Source: Flavobacterium sp. YO12 (lineage in GTDB: Bacteria > Bacteroidota > Bacteroidia > Flavobacteriales > Flavobacteriaceae). From it: a stretch of 46,931 nt of DNA. A program made the position numbers and the translations under genes. Position 1 is the stretch's first letter. Each line of letters opens with the position of its first letter. The stretch is taken from NCBI RefSeq assembly GCF_004119495.1, contig NZ_NRQU01000039.1, positions 1 to 46,931 on the forward strand, given 5' to 3'. The notes beneath the pieces are model-generated. The model ran no database searches, was not told the DNA's origin, and saw only the letters and a program-made list of their open reading frames with translations. Shown here one piece after another: positions 8,632 to 17,791 of this stretch.

Positions 8632-10764
8632 TTACTTCCAAATCACAGCTTGCGCAGGCTGTAAAGGATTTTGTCCGACCAATATTTTACTTCCTTGAGG
8701 AATAGGTAGATTAATAGGCTCATTGGTATAATTTACACCTACATAAAAACCATCTCTCCATTCTATAAAAACGCCTTTTGGTAAGTTTTCAATCGCAACT
8801 TTGGCGCGAGAATACGTATCGCGTACAATTTGTCTCTCTAAACTTCCATCGTTGCTTTCTGCTCCAATATAAGTGATGGTTCCTTTACCTAATTTTCGAG
8901 TCACCGCCGCAGCTTTGCCTTTGTAAAACTGATCGTCATAAGTGGCTAAAACTTCTGTTCCTTGTTTAGGCGATAAAACATCTGCCCAAGTATTCCATTT
9001 GTAACTGTTGTTTCCTGCTTTGATGGTTCCGTTTACATCAGCCACCAGCATATCAAAAAAGTCAACATCAGCACCAATTAAAGGAACAATAGGAGCATTC
9101 CAATTTGCTTCGAAAAAATGACCATTTCTGTCTTTCTGTCCCGTACGACAAGTTAGAATTAAATTTCCTCCGTTCTCTACATATTTTTGCCATTTTGCCA
9201 CTAGTTTTTGATCAACAAGCTGATAAGCCGGAGCTACAATAAATGGATAATCATCAAAATTAGCCTCTTCAGTAATAAAATCCATAGGCGCACCAGTTGA
9301 TTTAACAGCCGATGTATAAGTGTTTCTGTGTTTCCACGTATTCCAGAATTTAGTTTGTTTCTGGTTTTCTAAATCCCAAAGGTTATCATGACTCCATAAA
9401 AAGCCGGTTTTTCTTTTCGCAATATCTTGCGGTATTACAGTTTTCGGATTGTATTCTTTACGAAGCAGTTTCATGTCTTCGATAGATTGTACAAATTCTT
9501 TTCCGCCTTGTGTAAGTGTTACGCCATCGGTGCCAACGATTCCGTCATGATACATTTCGCTGCTTCCAAGCGGATGTCTGTATCTGTACGTACAAGTGAA
9601 AGAACAGCCGCCGCCAAAAGCCTGTGAAATCCACATGTGAACAGTTCCCGGAAGTAACTGCGGATTAATACTTGCCCAGTTTACCTGTCCAGGCTGCAAT
9701 TCCATAACACCAGTAACGCCCGTTATTGATCTGTAATAATCATTTGCTTCTGAAATTTTGCTTGGTGAGCCCATTCTAAAACTATCGCCGCCTAACGGAT
9801 TTTGACCGCTTACAGGATACATTGTATAGGTTATAAAATCCATTTTGTCAGCACTTCTTGGATCAGCGTCATAAATTACGTTGGTAAAGTTTGTGGTAAT
9901 CCATTGTTTTGGATCAACATATTTTCTAAGTATTTCAGCTTGTCTGTTCAAGTATTGAGCTTGAGCATCAGATGTAAATCTTTTAAAATCTAAAACGGCA
10001 TGCGGACTCAATTTATCTTCAAAATACATTTCGGCGTTTGGTAAAACAATCTGTTCAAAGTTATTGTAACGTGTGCTCCAGAAATTTCCAACCCATTCTG
10101 TGTTTAACTTTTCGATTGTTCCGTATTTGGCTTTAAGCCAAATTTGAAATGCTTTGCGTGCCGACGGACTGAAATCTGCTGTGCCAAGAGGTTCATTGTC
10201 GATTTGCCAGCCCATGATATTTTTATTCTTACCGTATCTTTTTCCTAATTCGGCAACAATTTGATCTGTAAATTCTCTGTATTTTTCATTTGTTATAGAC
10301 ACATTTGCTCTGTTTCCGTGTTCTCTGCGGCGGCCGTTTGCATCTACTAAATAAATCTCAGGATATTTTTCTCCCATCCATGCCGGCGGAGTTGGAGTTG
10401 GCGTACAAAGAATTACTTTTAAACCTTCTTTTTCGGCTATAGCCAAAGCATAGTCCAGCCATTTAAAGTCATAAACGCCCTCTTGCGGTTCCATATAAGT
10501 CCAGGCAAATTCAGCAAAATGCGTAAATTCAAAACCAAGTTTTTTAATGTTTTTGAGGTCGCGTTCCCATTGTTCTCTTGGCCATTGTTCAGGATAATAA
10601 TAAACGCCAATCTGCATTAAATCTGGTTTTGAGAAAAAACGCTGCGGATCTTTTTTTTCTGAAGAAACTGCCTTTTTATTTTGAGCAAAAATAGGTATCG
10701 AATGACAGCCTGCAATAAATGTTACTGCAGTAATAAATTTTGCAAGAGATATATTTTGGTTCAT
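8632..10764 (-). CDS. GH42 family beta-galactosidase, exported, 710 aa
   Basis: The enzyme should hydrolyse terminal beta-galactosides. After an export signal there is a GH42 TIM barrel (about residues 50-420), with QIGVYYYPEQWP at its start, the acid/base Glu191 in GWQIDNEP and the nucleophile Glu355 in VMELQPGQ. A GATase-like middle domain and a small beta C-terminal domain follow. The signal carries IAGC at 17-20, a good lipobox, but AQ at 27-28 could instead be a signal peptidase I site, so lipoprotein versus free periplasmic is open. It starts 38 bp after the GH63 gene and precedes the hydroxylysine kinase gene. In this setting the likely substrate is galactosyl-hydroxylysine released from collagen. 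That substrate is inferred; plant or milk galactosides are the alternative. Confidence 0.85.
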   Translation of the reverse strand: MNQNISLAKFITAVTFIAGCHSIPIFAQNKKAVSSEKKDPQRFFSKPDLMQIGVYYYPEQWPREQWERDLKNIKKLGFEFTHFAEFAWTYMEPQEGVYDFKWLDYALAIAEKEGLKVILCTPTPTPPAWMGEKYPEIYLVDANGRRREHGNRANVSITNEKYREFTDQIVAELGKRYGKNKNIMGWQIDNEPLGTADFSPSARKAFQIWLKAKYGTIEKLNTEWVGNFWSTRYNNFEQIVLPNAEMYFEDKLSPHAVLDFKRFTSDAQAQYLNRQAEILRKYVDPKQWITTNFTNVIYDADPRSADKMDFITYTMYPVSGQNPLGGDSFRMGSPSKISEANDYYRSITGVTGVMELQPGQVNWASINPQLLPGTVHMWISQAFGGGCSFTCTYRYRHPLGSSEMYHDGIVGTDGVTLTQGGKEFVQSIEDMKLLRKEYNPKTVIPQDIAKRKTGFLWSHDNLWDLENQKQTKFWNTWKHRNTYTSAVKSTGAPMDFITEEANFDDYPFIVAPAYQLVDQKLVAKWQKYVENGGNLILTCRTGQKDRNGHFFEANWNAPIVPLIGADVDFFDMLVADVNGTIKAGNNSYKWNTWADVLSPKQGTEVLATYDDQFYKGKAAAVTRKLGKGTITYIGAESNDGSLERQIVRDTYSRAKVAIENLPKGVFIEWRDGFYVGVNYTNEPINLPIPQGSKILVGQNPLQPAQAVIWK

Positions 10765-10802
10765 GGTTTATTTAATAGTTAATCAATAATAAATTTTAAG
10801 TT

Positions 10803-12803
10803 TTAGTTCAAAATAAGCATTAAATAATGCGCTGCCGACCAGCTGAAATTATAAGCTTCAAGTCCTTTTCCGGTTAGAGGCTGATAATTTTCTCTAATAG
10901 AAGTACCTTTGTCTAGAACACCGTCAGCGTTATGAATAAGCTTATGCGCTAATTGGTTTGCTTCGTTTGTGTATCCGTATTTTTCAAGTCCGTTGATGCC
11001 AAAATAACTTTGATCCAGCCAGATTGGTCCTCTCCAATAACCGCCTTCAGGTTTAAATTTCGGATGATTTGCTGCTAATGTCGGCAATGGAACAAATGTG
11101 TTAAAAATTGCAGGATTAAGCATGTTTTCTTTTATTAATTTAGTTTGTTCTGGAGTTGCAACTTCTGCCCAAATTGGCAGATATCCCTCGCATCCCATAA
11201 TCTTTATTAACGATTTCCCATCGATTGTTGTGTCGTAAAACCAACCTGTAGAAGCATCCCAGAATTGTGTTTGAATTTTAGTTTTTAATGCTGTGCTTGC
11301 GTCTTGCCAGTCTTTTGATTCTTTGGTTAATTTTAAAACCTGAGCCATTTTGCTTAAATAGTTTTTTTCGGCATATAAGAATGAATTTAAATCGACACTT
11401 TCCTGATCTAAAGAAAAAGCTTTCTCTCCGTTTTTCAAGATTTTACTGTCATCAAAACGAACTGCATTATCCATTCCGCTTTCCCATTTTCCTGCAATTA
11501 GAGTTCCGTCTGTTGAGCCAAATTCGCATAAACCATCTTGATCGTGATCACGTTCTTTGTACCACCAGTTATGGTATAGTTTTAACTTTGGATAAAACTC
11601 TTTTAAGAAAGCTGCATCTTTTGTCTTCTCATAAATCTGCCAAATTGCCCACGCTGCAAGCGGCGCTTTTGTGTTGCGGTAATTGTTTTCTTCGATAAGA
11701 TTATTTCTGTAAACGCAATCAGGAATAAAACCGTTTGGTTCTTGATAATCAAATAAAGCACGCATTTGGTTTTTTGCCAATTCAGTATCATAATTAGCCA
11801 CAGCTGCCGCATGTTTCCAGCTGTCCCATGCCCAAAATCCATGAAACCATTCATAATTGTAGCTTGGAAAAAGACCTCCGTGTTTTAATCCTTCTGCCGC
11901 AATTCTGGTATTGTTTTGTAATGTCAATTCTAATTTTGCAATTAAATCAGAATAAATATTGTCTTTGTAAATCGCTTTTTTCTTAGCAATTAATTGTACC
12001 AATAGATTTTCTTTTTCTTTTTGTGTGTTGTTCAGCAGTGTGTTAAATGTTGTTTTAGCGATTGTTTCTTTTTCTTTCTGCCATGAATACTGTGGAAAAA
12101 TATAGGTTTGAGAAACAACAATATCTTTAGTTTCATTAGGTTTTAAAGTCAGTTTTTCAGTTTGAGCTTTATAACCTTCTTTTGTAATTTCGATTGCAGG
12201 ATTTGAGTTTAAAAACTGAATGTATCCAATTGCTGTACTTTTTGATGAAACTATTTTTAAAGTTTTATTTTCATCGGATAACTTTAAATCGTTTAAAAAA
12301 AGAGAGGCATTATAAGAGGGATAAAGTGTTATCGTTTTTCCTGTTTTATTGGTAATACTTGTTTTTTGAAGTGCCGAATGACCTGATAAATAAACCAATT
12401 GTTGTTTTACGTTTACTTTTTCGTTCTGAAATTGCTGCTCTAAATGACTGTTGTAACTGTTTTGATTTACTAAAGTGTTTTTCCAGTTAATGACTTCGTT
12501 TTTACTTTCGTCAGTAAGCTGTAAAGAAACAAATGATGGACTCAGCCAAACTCCGTTTTGTTCTGTCATTAAAAATGGACCAGAAAACCCTGCCTGCGTA
12601 TTTGGTGTATCCAAGAATCCGAATGCAAACCAAGCGCCTTTATCAGAAAAAGCCAATGAGTTACGATCTGTAGCATTCGCTGGATTTCCCTTATAATTTA
12701 AGCTGTTTTTTGCGGATTCTAAAATTGGAAATCCTTTTTGCGCCGAGCTGGATTGTAAGATAAAAAAGAAGGATAGAATAAAAAGTGTATGCCTTTTGCC
12801 CAT
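10803..12803 (-). CDS. GH63-like (YgjK-type) exo-alpha-glucosidase, exported, 666 aa
   Basis: A signal peptide (about residues 1-21, cleavage after SSA) points to the periplasm. An N-terminal beta-sandwich (about 30-260) is followed by an (alpha/alpha)6 barrel with FHGFWAWDSWKH (320-331), ESGMDNAVRFDD (441-452), GGYWRGPIW (587-595) and TSIRENYQP (634-642). By analogy with E. coli YgjK, Asp445 is the probable general acid and Glu638 the general base of this inverting family. YgjK acts on alpha-linked glucose, and I recall a crystal complex of it with glucosyl-alpha-1,2-galactose; this could not be checked here. That is the disaccharide on collagen hydroxylysine, which fits the beta-galactosidase gene just downstream. 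Trehalase-like (GH37) or GH15 activity is less likely. Substrate is inferred. Confidence 0.78.
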   Translation of the reverse strand: MGKRHTLFILSFFFILQSSSAQKGFPILESAKNSLNYKGNPANATDRNSLAFSDKGAWFAFGFLDTPNTQAGFSGPFLMTEQNGVWLSPSFVSLQLTDESKNEVINWKNTLVNQNSYNSHLEQQFQNEKVNVKQQLVYLSGHSALQKTSITNKTGKTITLYPSYNASLFLNDLKLSDENKTLKIVSSKSTAIGYIQFLNSNPAIEITKEGYKAQTEKLTLKPNETKDIVVSQTYIFPQYSWQKEKETIAKTTFNTLLNNTQKEKENLLVQLIAKKKAIYKDNIYSDLIAKLELTLQNNTRIAAEGLKHGGLFPSYNYEWFHGFWAWDSWKHAAAVANYDTELAKNQMRALFDYQEPNGFIPDCVYRNNLIEENNYRNTKAPLAAWAIWQIYEKTKDAAFLKEFYPKLKLYHNWWYKERDHDQDGLCEFGSTDGTLIAGKWESGMDNAVRFDDSKILKNGEKAFSLDQESVDLNSFLYAEKNYLSKMAQVLKLTKESKDWQDASTALKTKIQTQFWDASTGWFYDTTIDGKSLIKIMGCEGYLPIWAEVATPEQTKLIKENMLNPAIFNTFVPLPTLAANHPKFKPEGGYWRGPIWLDQSYFGINGLEKYGYTNEANQLAHKLIHNADGVLDKGTSIRENYQPLTGKGLEAYNFSWSAAHYLMLILN

Positions 12804-12933
12804 GTTATTTCGTCTTTATTGAATGTTTTTTGTTTTTATTTCAGCTGTTTATATGAGTCGATGCTTTTCGATAAATATAATATTGTGGAGAATGGTTTAT
12901 AAAATACTATCTCCAGCAATTTGCTATTAGATA

Positions 12934-12969
12934 AAAAGAATAGCCCAAGAAATATAGGGCTATTCTTTT
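12934..12969 (-). terminator. Terminator after the first SusD gene
   Basis: There are 13-bp perfect arms (aaaagaatagccc at 12934-12946; complement at 12957-12969), with a T-rich tract after the hairpin on the minus strand. It lies 24 bp past the SusD stop, so the glycosidase genes downstream may be reached by read-through or have their own start. Confidence 0.8.
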
Positions 12970-12992
12970 AAAAATTGTAATTATTTAATGGA

Positions 12993-14492
12993 TTAATTTG
13001 CTTGTAATTCTGTTATCGGAATAGGGTAGAAGTTGTTTTTTGCAGCATCAAACCCAGTACGTCCTGCAGCATCAAGAGCAGCTTTTGTTTTTCCCCAACG
13101 ACGTAAGTCATAAAAACGATAGTTTTCCAACGGAAATTCAAGAATTCTTTCGTGCTCGATTTGAGCTTTTACAGCGCTTGCAGTTGTTCCTGTCATTGCT
13201 GGCATATCTGCTCTATTACGCACTTTGTTGATGTACGGAATTGCTTCTGGTGTACGACCCAATTCGTTTAATACTTCGGCCTGCATCAACAATACGTTTG
13301 AGTATCTCATTAATGGAACGTTGATTGCAGTAAATTCTTGATTCATTTTTTCCTGTGTACTTGGAATAAATTTACGGAATACTGGTTTGTCAGTACCGCC
13401 AAATTTATCATCATAAGTAGTTCCTAATACTAACGGATTACTTGGATCATTAAAATAAGGATCTTTAAAGAAAATAGTACTGTAAAAACGAGTGTCGTAG
13501 TTACCTGTAGTTGCCGTTTTTCCTTCTTTCTTAAATTCGTTTATAAGTACAGTACTTGGCAAAATTTCGTCCCATCCGCCTAATTCTGCTGCAGCCATCC
13601 AATAATGAAGGGCATTACGATAAAAGGCACCATTTGCTGTTGTTTCTGTAAACTGCAATTCGAATATTGATTCTCTGGTATTTTTAGAAGTACCATCAAA
13701 CATAGAAACGTAATCTTTAACTAACTCATATCCTTGTACTTTGTTAAGTGCAGTAAGAGATTCGTTTAAGAAAGCTTGTTTTTGAGCTGTTTCTTCATAA
13801 GCTCTGGTTAAATAAGCAAATCCAAGGTAGCTGTTTGCAGCACCGCTTGTTGCACGTCCAGTTTTATCTGTAGATTGTTTTGCAGGAAGTACTGCTGCCG
13901 CAGCTTTAAGTTCGCTTGTAATAAAATCCCATGCTTCAGCACGTGTTGATAACGGAATGCTTAGATCGCTTTCTTTAGTAATGTATTTTTTTCTAACGTA
14001 AATCTGATCCCAGTTTAGAAGCAGTTTCATGTGGTAATAAGCACGTAAAAAACGAGCTTCGGCTTCAATTTGTGCTCTGTCAGCATCGTTTAAATTAGCT
14101 GCAGGAACTTGCGGCAATTTATCGATAACTTGATTCGCATTACTGATTCCTCTGTAGTTAAGTCTCCAATAGGTTGCAAATTGCGGGTTTCCATTTGTAT
14201 AAGTAAATGTCGAAAGTTCAACCCAGCTTTGGTAGTTTAAGGCGTCGCTTCCTAAATCGCAAATGTCTTCACGATACGCTTCAACAGGCCATTTTACTTC
14301 GGCGAAAGCCCATTCGTCAACAGCCGCTTCCAATTGTGAATAGGTTGCTGCCAAAGCAGATTCGGCATCAGCTTTATTTCTCCAGAAATTACCCGAGGTA
14401 AGCTGGTCAGGAGATTGCTGGTCTAGATAATCACTACAACTTGTAATAGTGAATAAGCTTATGATGGATAATAAATAAAATATCTTGTTCAT
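12993..14492 (-). CDS. susD: SusD/RagB-family outer-membrane lipoprotein, 499 aa
   Basis: This is a surface substrate-binding lipoprotein that caps a SusC transporter. The signal peptide ends in the lipobox ITSC with Cys19, and SDYLDQQSPDQ follows, typical of SusD N-termini. The N-terminal TPR-like region (ADAESALAATYSQLE, RAQIEAEARFLRAYYHMKLL) and the C-terminal SusD domain (LMQAEVLNELGRTPEAIPYINKVRNRADMP, LEFPLENYRFYDLRRWGK) are complete, and the length is normal. It starts 24 bp after the SusC stop. Given the adjacent GH63 and GH42 genes, the likely ligand is a glycosylated (glucosyl-galactosyl) hydroxylysine compound or glycopeptide. That ligand is inferred from context. Confidence 0.93.
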   Translation of the reverse strand: MNKIFYLLSIISLFTITSCSDYLDQQSPDQLTSGNFWRNKADAESALAATYSQLEAAVDEWAFAEVKWPVEAYREDICDLGSDALNYQSWVELSTFTYTNGNPQFATYWRLNYRGISNANQVIDKLPQVPAANLNDADRAQIEAEARFLRAYYHMKLLLNWDQIYVRKKYITKESDLSIPLSTRAEAWDFITSELKAAAAVLPAKQSTDKTGRATSGAANSYLGFAYLTRAYEETAQKQAFLNESLTALNKVQGYELVKDYVSMFDGTSKNTRESIFELQFTETTANGAFYRNALHYWMAAAELGGWDEILPSTVLINEFKKEGKTATTGNYDTRFYSTIFFKDPYFNDPSNPLVLGTTYDDKFGGTDKPVFRKFIPSTQEKMNQEFTAINVPLMRYSNVLLMQAEVLNELGRTPEAIPYINKVRNRADMPAMTGTTASAVKAQIEHERILEFPLENYRFYDLRRWGKTKAALDAAGRTGFDAAKNNFYPIPITELQAN

Positions 14493-14516
14493 GATTTTTG
14501 TCTTTTTTAAATAGAA

Positions 14517-17500
14517 TTAAAATATATATTGAACACCTGATACAAATGATCTTGTAAATGGATAAACAAAACGATCAACACCTGTATTAAGAACAGATGC
14601 ACGAGAAAATTCTGGATCAATACCTGAGTAATCAGTGATTGTAAATAGGTTCTCAACACTTACATAAAATCTAAGTTTGTCTATTTTAGCTTTACCTAAC
14701 ATTTTACTTGGGATTGTATATCCTAATTGTATTTGACGCATTCTCACGAAGTTTCCGCTTTCAAGAAAACGATCAGATTCGCGGCTGTTTCCGTTAGGAT
14801 CTTGCAATACGGCACGCGGCATGTTGCTGCGGTTTTCTGGTGTCCAAGAATTTAGAGTTGTAGCCAGCATATTGGTTCCTGCACTCATAGATTCGTAAAA
14901 ATATCTATTTCCGTTATACAGTTTGTTACCCCATCCGCTTCCAATTAATGCAGAGAAGTCAAAACCTTTGTAACTCGCTCCTAAACTTAGATTTGCTTCT
15001 AATTTTGGCAATCCTGTTCCAGCGTAAGCTTTGTCATTTTCATCTATAGAACCATCGCCATTTAAATCTTTAAAACGAATATCTCCAGGCTGTGCATTTG
15101 GTTGTAATAAAACACCATTTTTGCTGTGGGCATTTACTTCGTCAACAGTTTGGAAAATACCATCAGTTTTGTATAAGTAAAAACCACTGATTGGACTTCC
15201 TACACGTGCTTGTGTTGGGAAATGTTCTTCTCCAAATTTCAATCCTTCACCATAAATAGTTTGACCTTCGTTTGCCAAAGACTCTACTTTATTTTTAAGT
15301 GTAGTAAGGTTGAAACCTACGTTGTATTTAAACTCATTAACTTGATCACGATAGTTTACCTCAAGTTCAAAACCGCTGTTGCTGATTTTACCAACGTTAA
15401 GGATCGGGTCGTCGATACCAGCAGATGGTGCTAATCTTTTTGTAATCAGTAAATTATCGGTAACATTGCGGTAGTAGTTCATCGAACCACTGATTTTTCC
15501 ATTTTTAAGCGTAAAATCGATACCAACGTTTTTAGAATCAGTTGTTTCCCATTGCAAGTTTCTGTTTTCTAATGCAGTTGCAATACTTCCAGGCCAAGGG
15601 TTGTTTCCAACGCCTTGCACATAACCGTTACCTAAAGTGTTTCCAGTTTTGATTAAAGTATTGGCAGAGTAATATCCTAAAGCAGCTTCGTTACCCAATT
15701 GTCCCCAGCTTGCACGCAATTTTAAATTTGAGATGAAAAAATCTTTTGGGAAGAAGTTTTCTTGATCTATTTTCCATCCTAAAGCAATCGATGGGAAAGT
15801 TCCCCAACGGCTGTCTTCTCCAAATTTAGATGAACCATCTTTTCTAACTGTCATTTGAAGTAAGTAACGATCGTTGAAAGAGTAGTTTAAACGGCTGAAA
15901 AATGAAACACGGTTGTATTGAAATTTTGAACCGTCGGCAGAGTAAGTTCCTCCTTTACCTGCACCGATAGTTTCAAAATTTGGATCTAAAAATCCAGACG
16001 GACGATCGATTGATACTAATTCTCCGTTTTCTACAGAATAGTCTGTTGTTTTTCCTTCAACACTTACTTGATTCCAGTTTGATGATTGACCATTAATGGT
16101 GTTACCAAGCATTAAACCAAAAGTATGTTTTCCAAAAGTTTTATCAACAGTGATGATATTATCTAAGATCTGCTCATCCCAATGTGATCTCAATTCTGTT
16201 TGCATCGGATAAAGATGCACTTCTTTTGGATTAGCAATAAATGGTGGAAAATGAGCCATTTGCTGGTTGTTTTTCATGTGGTAAGAATAGGCAATTTTAT
16301 ATTTGAGCCATGAAGTAATGTTTGCTGTAATAGCAATATTTGCTGTTAAATCCTGTCCGTTATCATTACTTTTTCTAAAATGTTCTTCAGCTACTGGATT
16401 TGTTCCTGCTGGAAGTCCATTTTTACCTGTTAATCCATAACCATATTGTTCATTTGAATCGTAAACAGGAACTAAAGGAGCCATTGTATATACCTCTTTT
16501 AATTGAAAATTAGGCAGTGCATTTTGTGTTGCTATATAAGCCATTTTTCCATCTACATCAAAAATAGATTTCTTAAAACTTACTCTTGCACTTGCTGTTT
16601 GCTGACCAAAATCATTATCAATTACAACTCCTTTTTGTTTTACGTAGTTACCATACAAAGCAAATTTAATATCGCCTTGTCTTCCTTGAACTCCTAAACC
16701 ATAATTTTGCGTAAGTCCAGAACGGAAAACTTCGTCCTGCCAGTCTGTATTAACATCAGATGGAGCAGTAATATAAGCAGGAAGCGGTTTTGGCGATGTA
16801 GCATATTTGTTATACTCATCATACATTCTTTTATGTACAGTACGATAACCATCAGCATCTAATAAGTCTAAAGTGTTGGCAACATTTGTTAAACTTAAAA
16901 ACGAACTAAAATCTACTTTTATGCCTTCTTTTTGACCATTTTTAGTGGTAACGATAATTACCCCATTTGCTGCAACAGATCCGTAAATAGCAGCAGCAGC
17001 TCCATCTTTAAGAACCTCCATCGATTCGATGTTTGTTGGGTTTATGGTTTTAATATCACCTTGAAATCCGTCAATAATATAAAGCGGTTCAGTTGCTCCA
17101 AAGGTGTTTACTCCACGTATTTTTACCCTTACATCAGCTCCGGCAAGGCCACCGCTTTTTTGCACATTCACACCCGCTACTAAACCTTGCAGTGCTTCGG
17201 CAGGATTTGTTGCAGCTCTTGCTTCAATACTTTCTTTTTTAACAGATGAAATGGCTCCCGTAACATTCCCTTTTTTCTGAGAACCGTAACCAATTACAAT
17301 AACCTCATTAAGTTTATTGGTTTCTTCCATCATTGTTACATTAATCGTAGTCCGGTTGTCTGCAGTTTCCATTTTTTGAGTAAATCCTAAGAACGAATAA
17401 ATGATCGTAGGATTTGTCAAATTTGATGGGAATGTCAATGTATAATTACCATCAAAATCTGTTGAAGCATTGTAGTTTGAATCTTTTATAGAAATGCTTA

Positions 17501-17639
17501 CGCCTGGTAACGTATTGTTTTTATCATCAGTTACTTTTCCGGTTATGCTTTTTTGTGCTTGACCATAATGGAGAGTTGGTAGCCATAAACATAATAGTAA
17601 AGGAATAAAATTCAGCTTCCTAATTAATAGTTTTTTCAT
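14517..17639 (-). CDS. susC: SusC/RagA-family TonB-dependent outer-membrane transporter, 1040 aa
   Basis: This TonB-dependent importer pairs with the following SusD. After the signal peptide (to about residue 29) comes a carboxypeptidase-D regulatory-like domain (SITGKVTDDKNNTLPGVSISIKD, about 31-110). Next is the TonB box region with the NEVIVIGYG sequence, the plug (GLVAGVNVQKSGGLAGADVRVKIRG, IESMEVLKDGAAAAIYGSVAANGVI) and a 22-strand-type barrel ending in aromatic F. Length is normal for the family. It lies in the middle of the hydroxylysine catabolic genes, so uptake of glycosylated hydroxylysine or glycopeptides is inferred. The 152-bp leader holds two GATAGTTTTT copies (17645-17654, 17670-17679) and no consensus promoter that I can see. 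Confidence 0.95.
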   Translation of the reverse strand: MKKLLIRKLNFIPLLLCLWLPTLHYGQAQKSITGKVTDDKNNTLPGVSISIKDSNYNASTDFDGNYTLTFPSNLTNPTIIYSFLGFTQKMETADNRTTINVTMMEETNKLNEVIVIGYGSQKKGNVTGAISSVKKESIEARAATNPAEALQGLVAGVNVQKSGGLAGADVRVKIRGVNTFGATEPLYIIDGFQGDIKTINPTNIESMEVLKDGAAAAIYGSVAANGVIIVTTKNGQKEGIKVDFSSFLSLTNVANTLDLLDADGYRTVHKRMYDEYNKYATSPKPLPAYITAPSDVNTDWQDEVFRSGLTQNYGLGVQGRQGDIKFALYGNYVKQKGVVIDNDFGQQTASARVSFKKSIFDVDGKMAYIATQNALPNFQLKEVYTMAPLVPVYDSNEQYGYGLTGKNGLPAGTNPVAEEHFRKSNDNGQDLTANIAITANITSWLKYKIAYSYHMKNNQQMAHFPPFIANPKEVHLYPMQTELRSHWDEQILDNIITVDKTFGKHTFGLMLGNTINGQSSNWNQVSVEGKTTDYSVENGELVSIDRPSGFLDPNFETIGAGKGGTYSADGSKFQYNRVSFFSRLNYSFNDRYLLQMTVRKDGSSKFGEDSRWGTFPSIALGWKIDQENFFPKDFFISNLKLRASWGQLGNEAALGYYSANTLIKTGNTLGNGYVQGVGNNPWPGSIATALENRNLQWETTDSKNVGIDFTLKNGKISGSMNYYRNVTDNLLITKRLAPSAGIDDPILNVGKISNSGFELEVNYRDQVNEFKYNVGFNLTTLKNKVESLANEGQTIYGEGLKFGEEHFPTQARVGSPISGFYLYKTDGIFQTVDEVNAHSKNGVLLQPNAQPGDIRFKDLNGDGSIDENDKAYAGTGLPKLEANLSLGASYKGFDFSALIGSGWGNKLYNGNRYFYESMSAGTNMLATTLNSWTPENRSNMPRAVLQDPNGNSRESDRFLESGNFVRMRQIQLGYTIPSKMLGKAKIDKLRFYVSVENLFTITDYSGIDPEFSRASVLNTGVDRFVYPFTRSFVSGVQYIF

Positions 17640-17791
17640 TTGGTGATAGTTTTTGGTTAATTAAAATCCGATAGTTTTTCTTTTTTTTAGTTTTTTTTAA
17701 TTGTTATAAAAGCAGTTTATTTTTTGGCTTCGGTTTCAAACCTGATGTATAAAATGCGATGAATTTTTAATCTGTTTTTTTTAGTTTTTGC

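Noticed and set aside
17645..17679. Two GATAGTTTTT copies, 25 bp apart, before the first SusC gene
   Set aside because: They are within the leader just before the ATG, with no promoter element nearby; simple T-rich composition may explain them.
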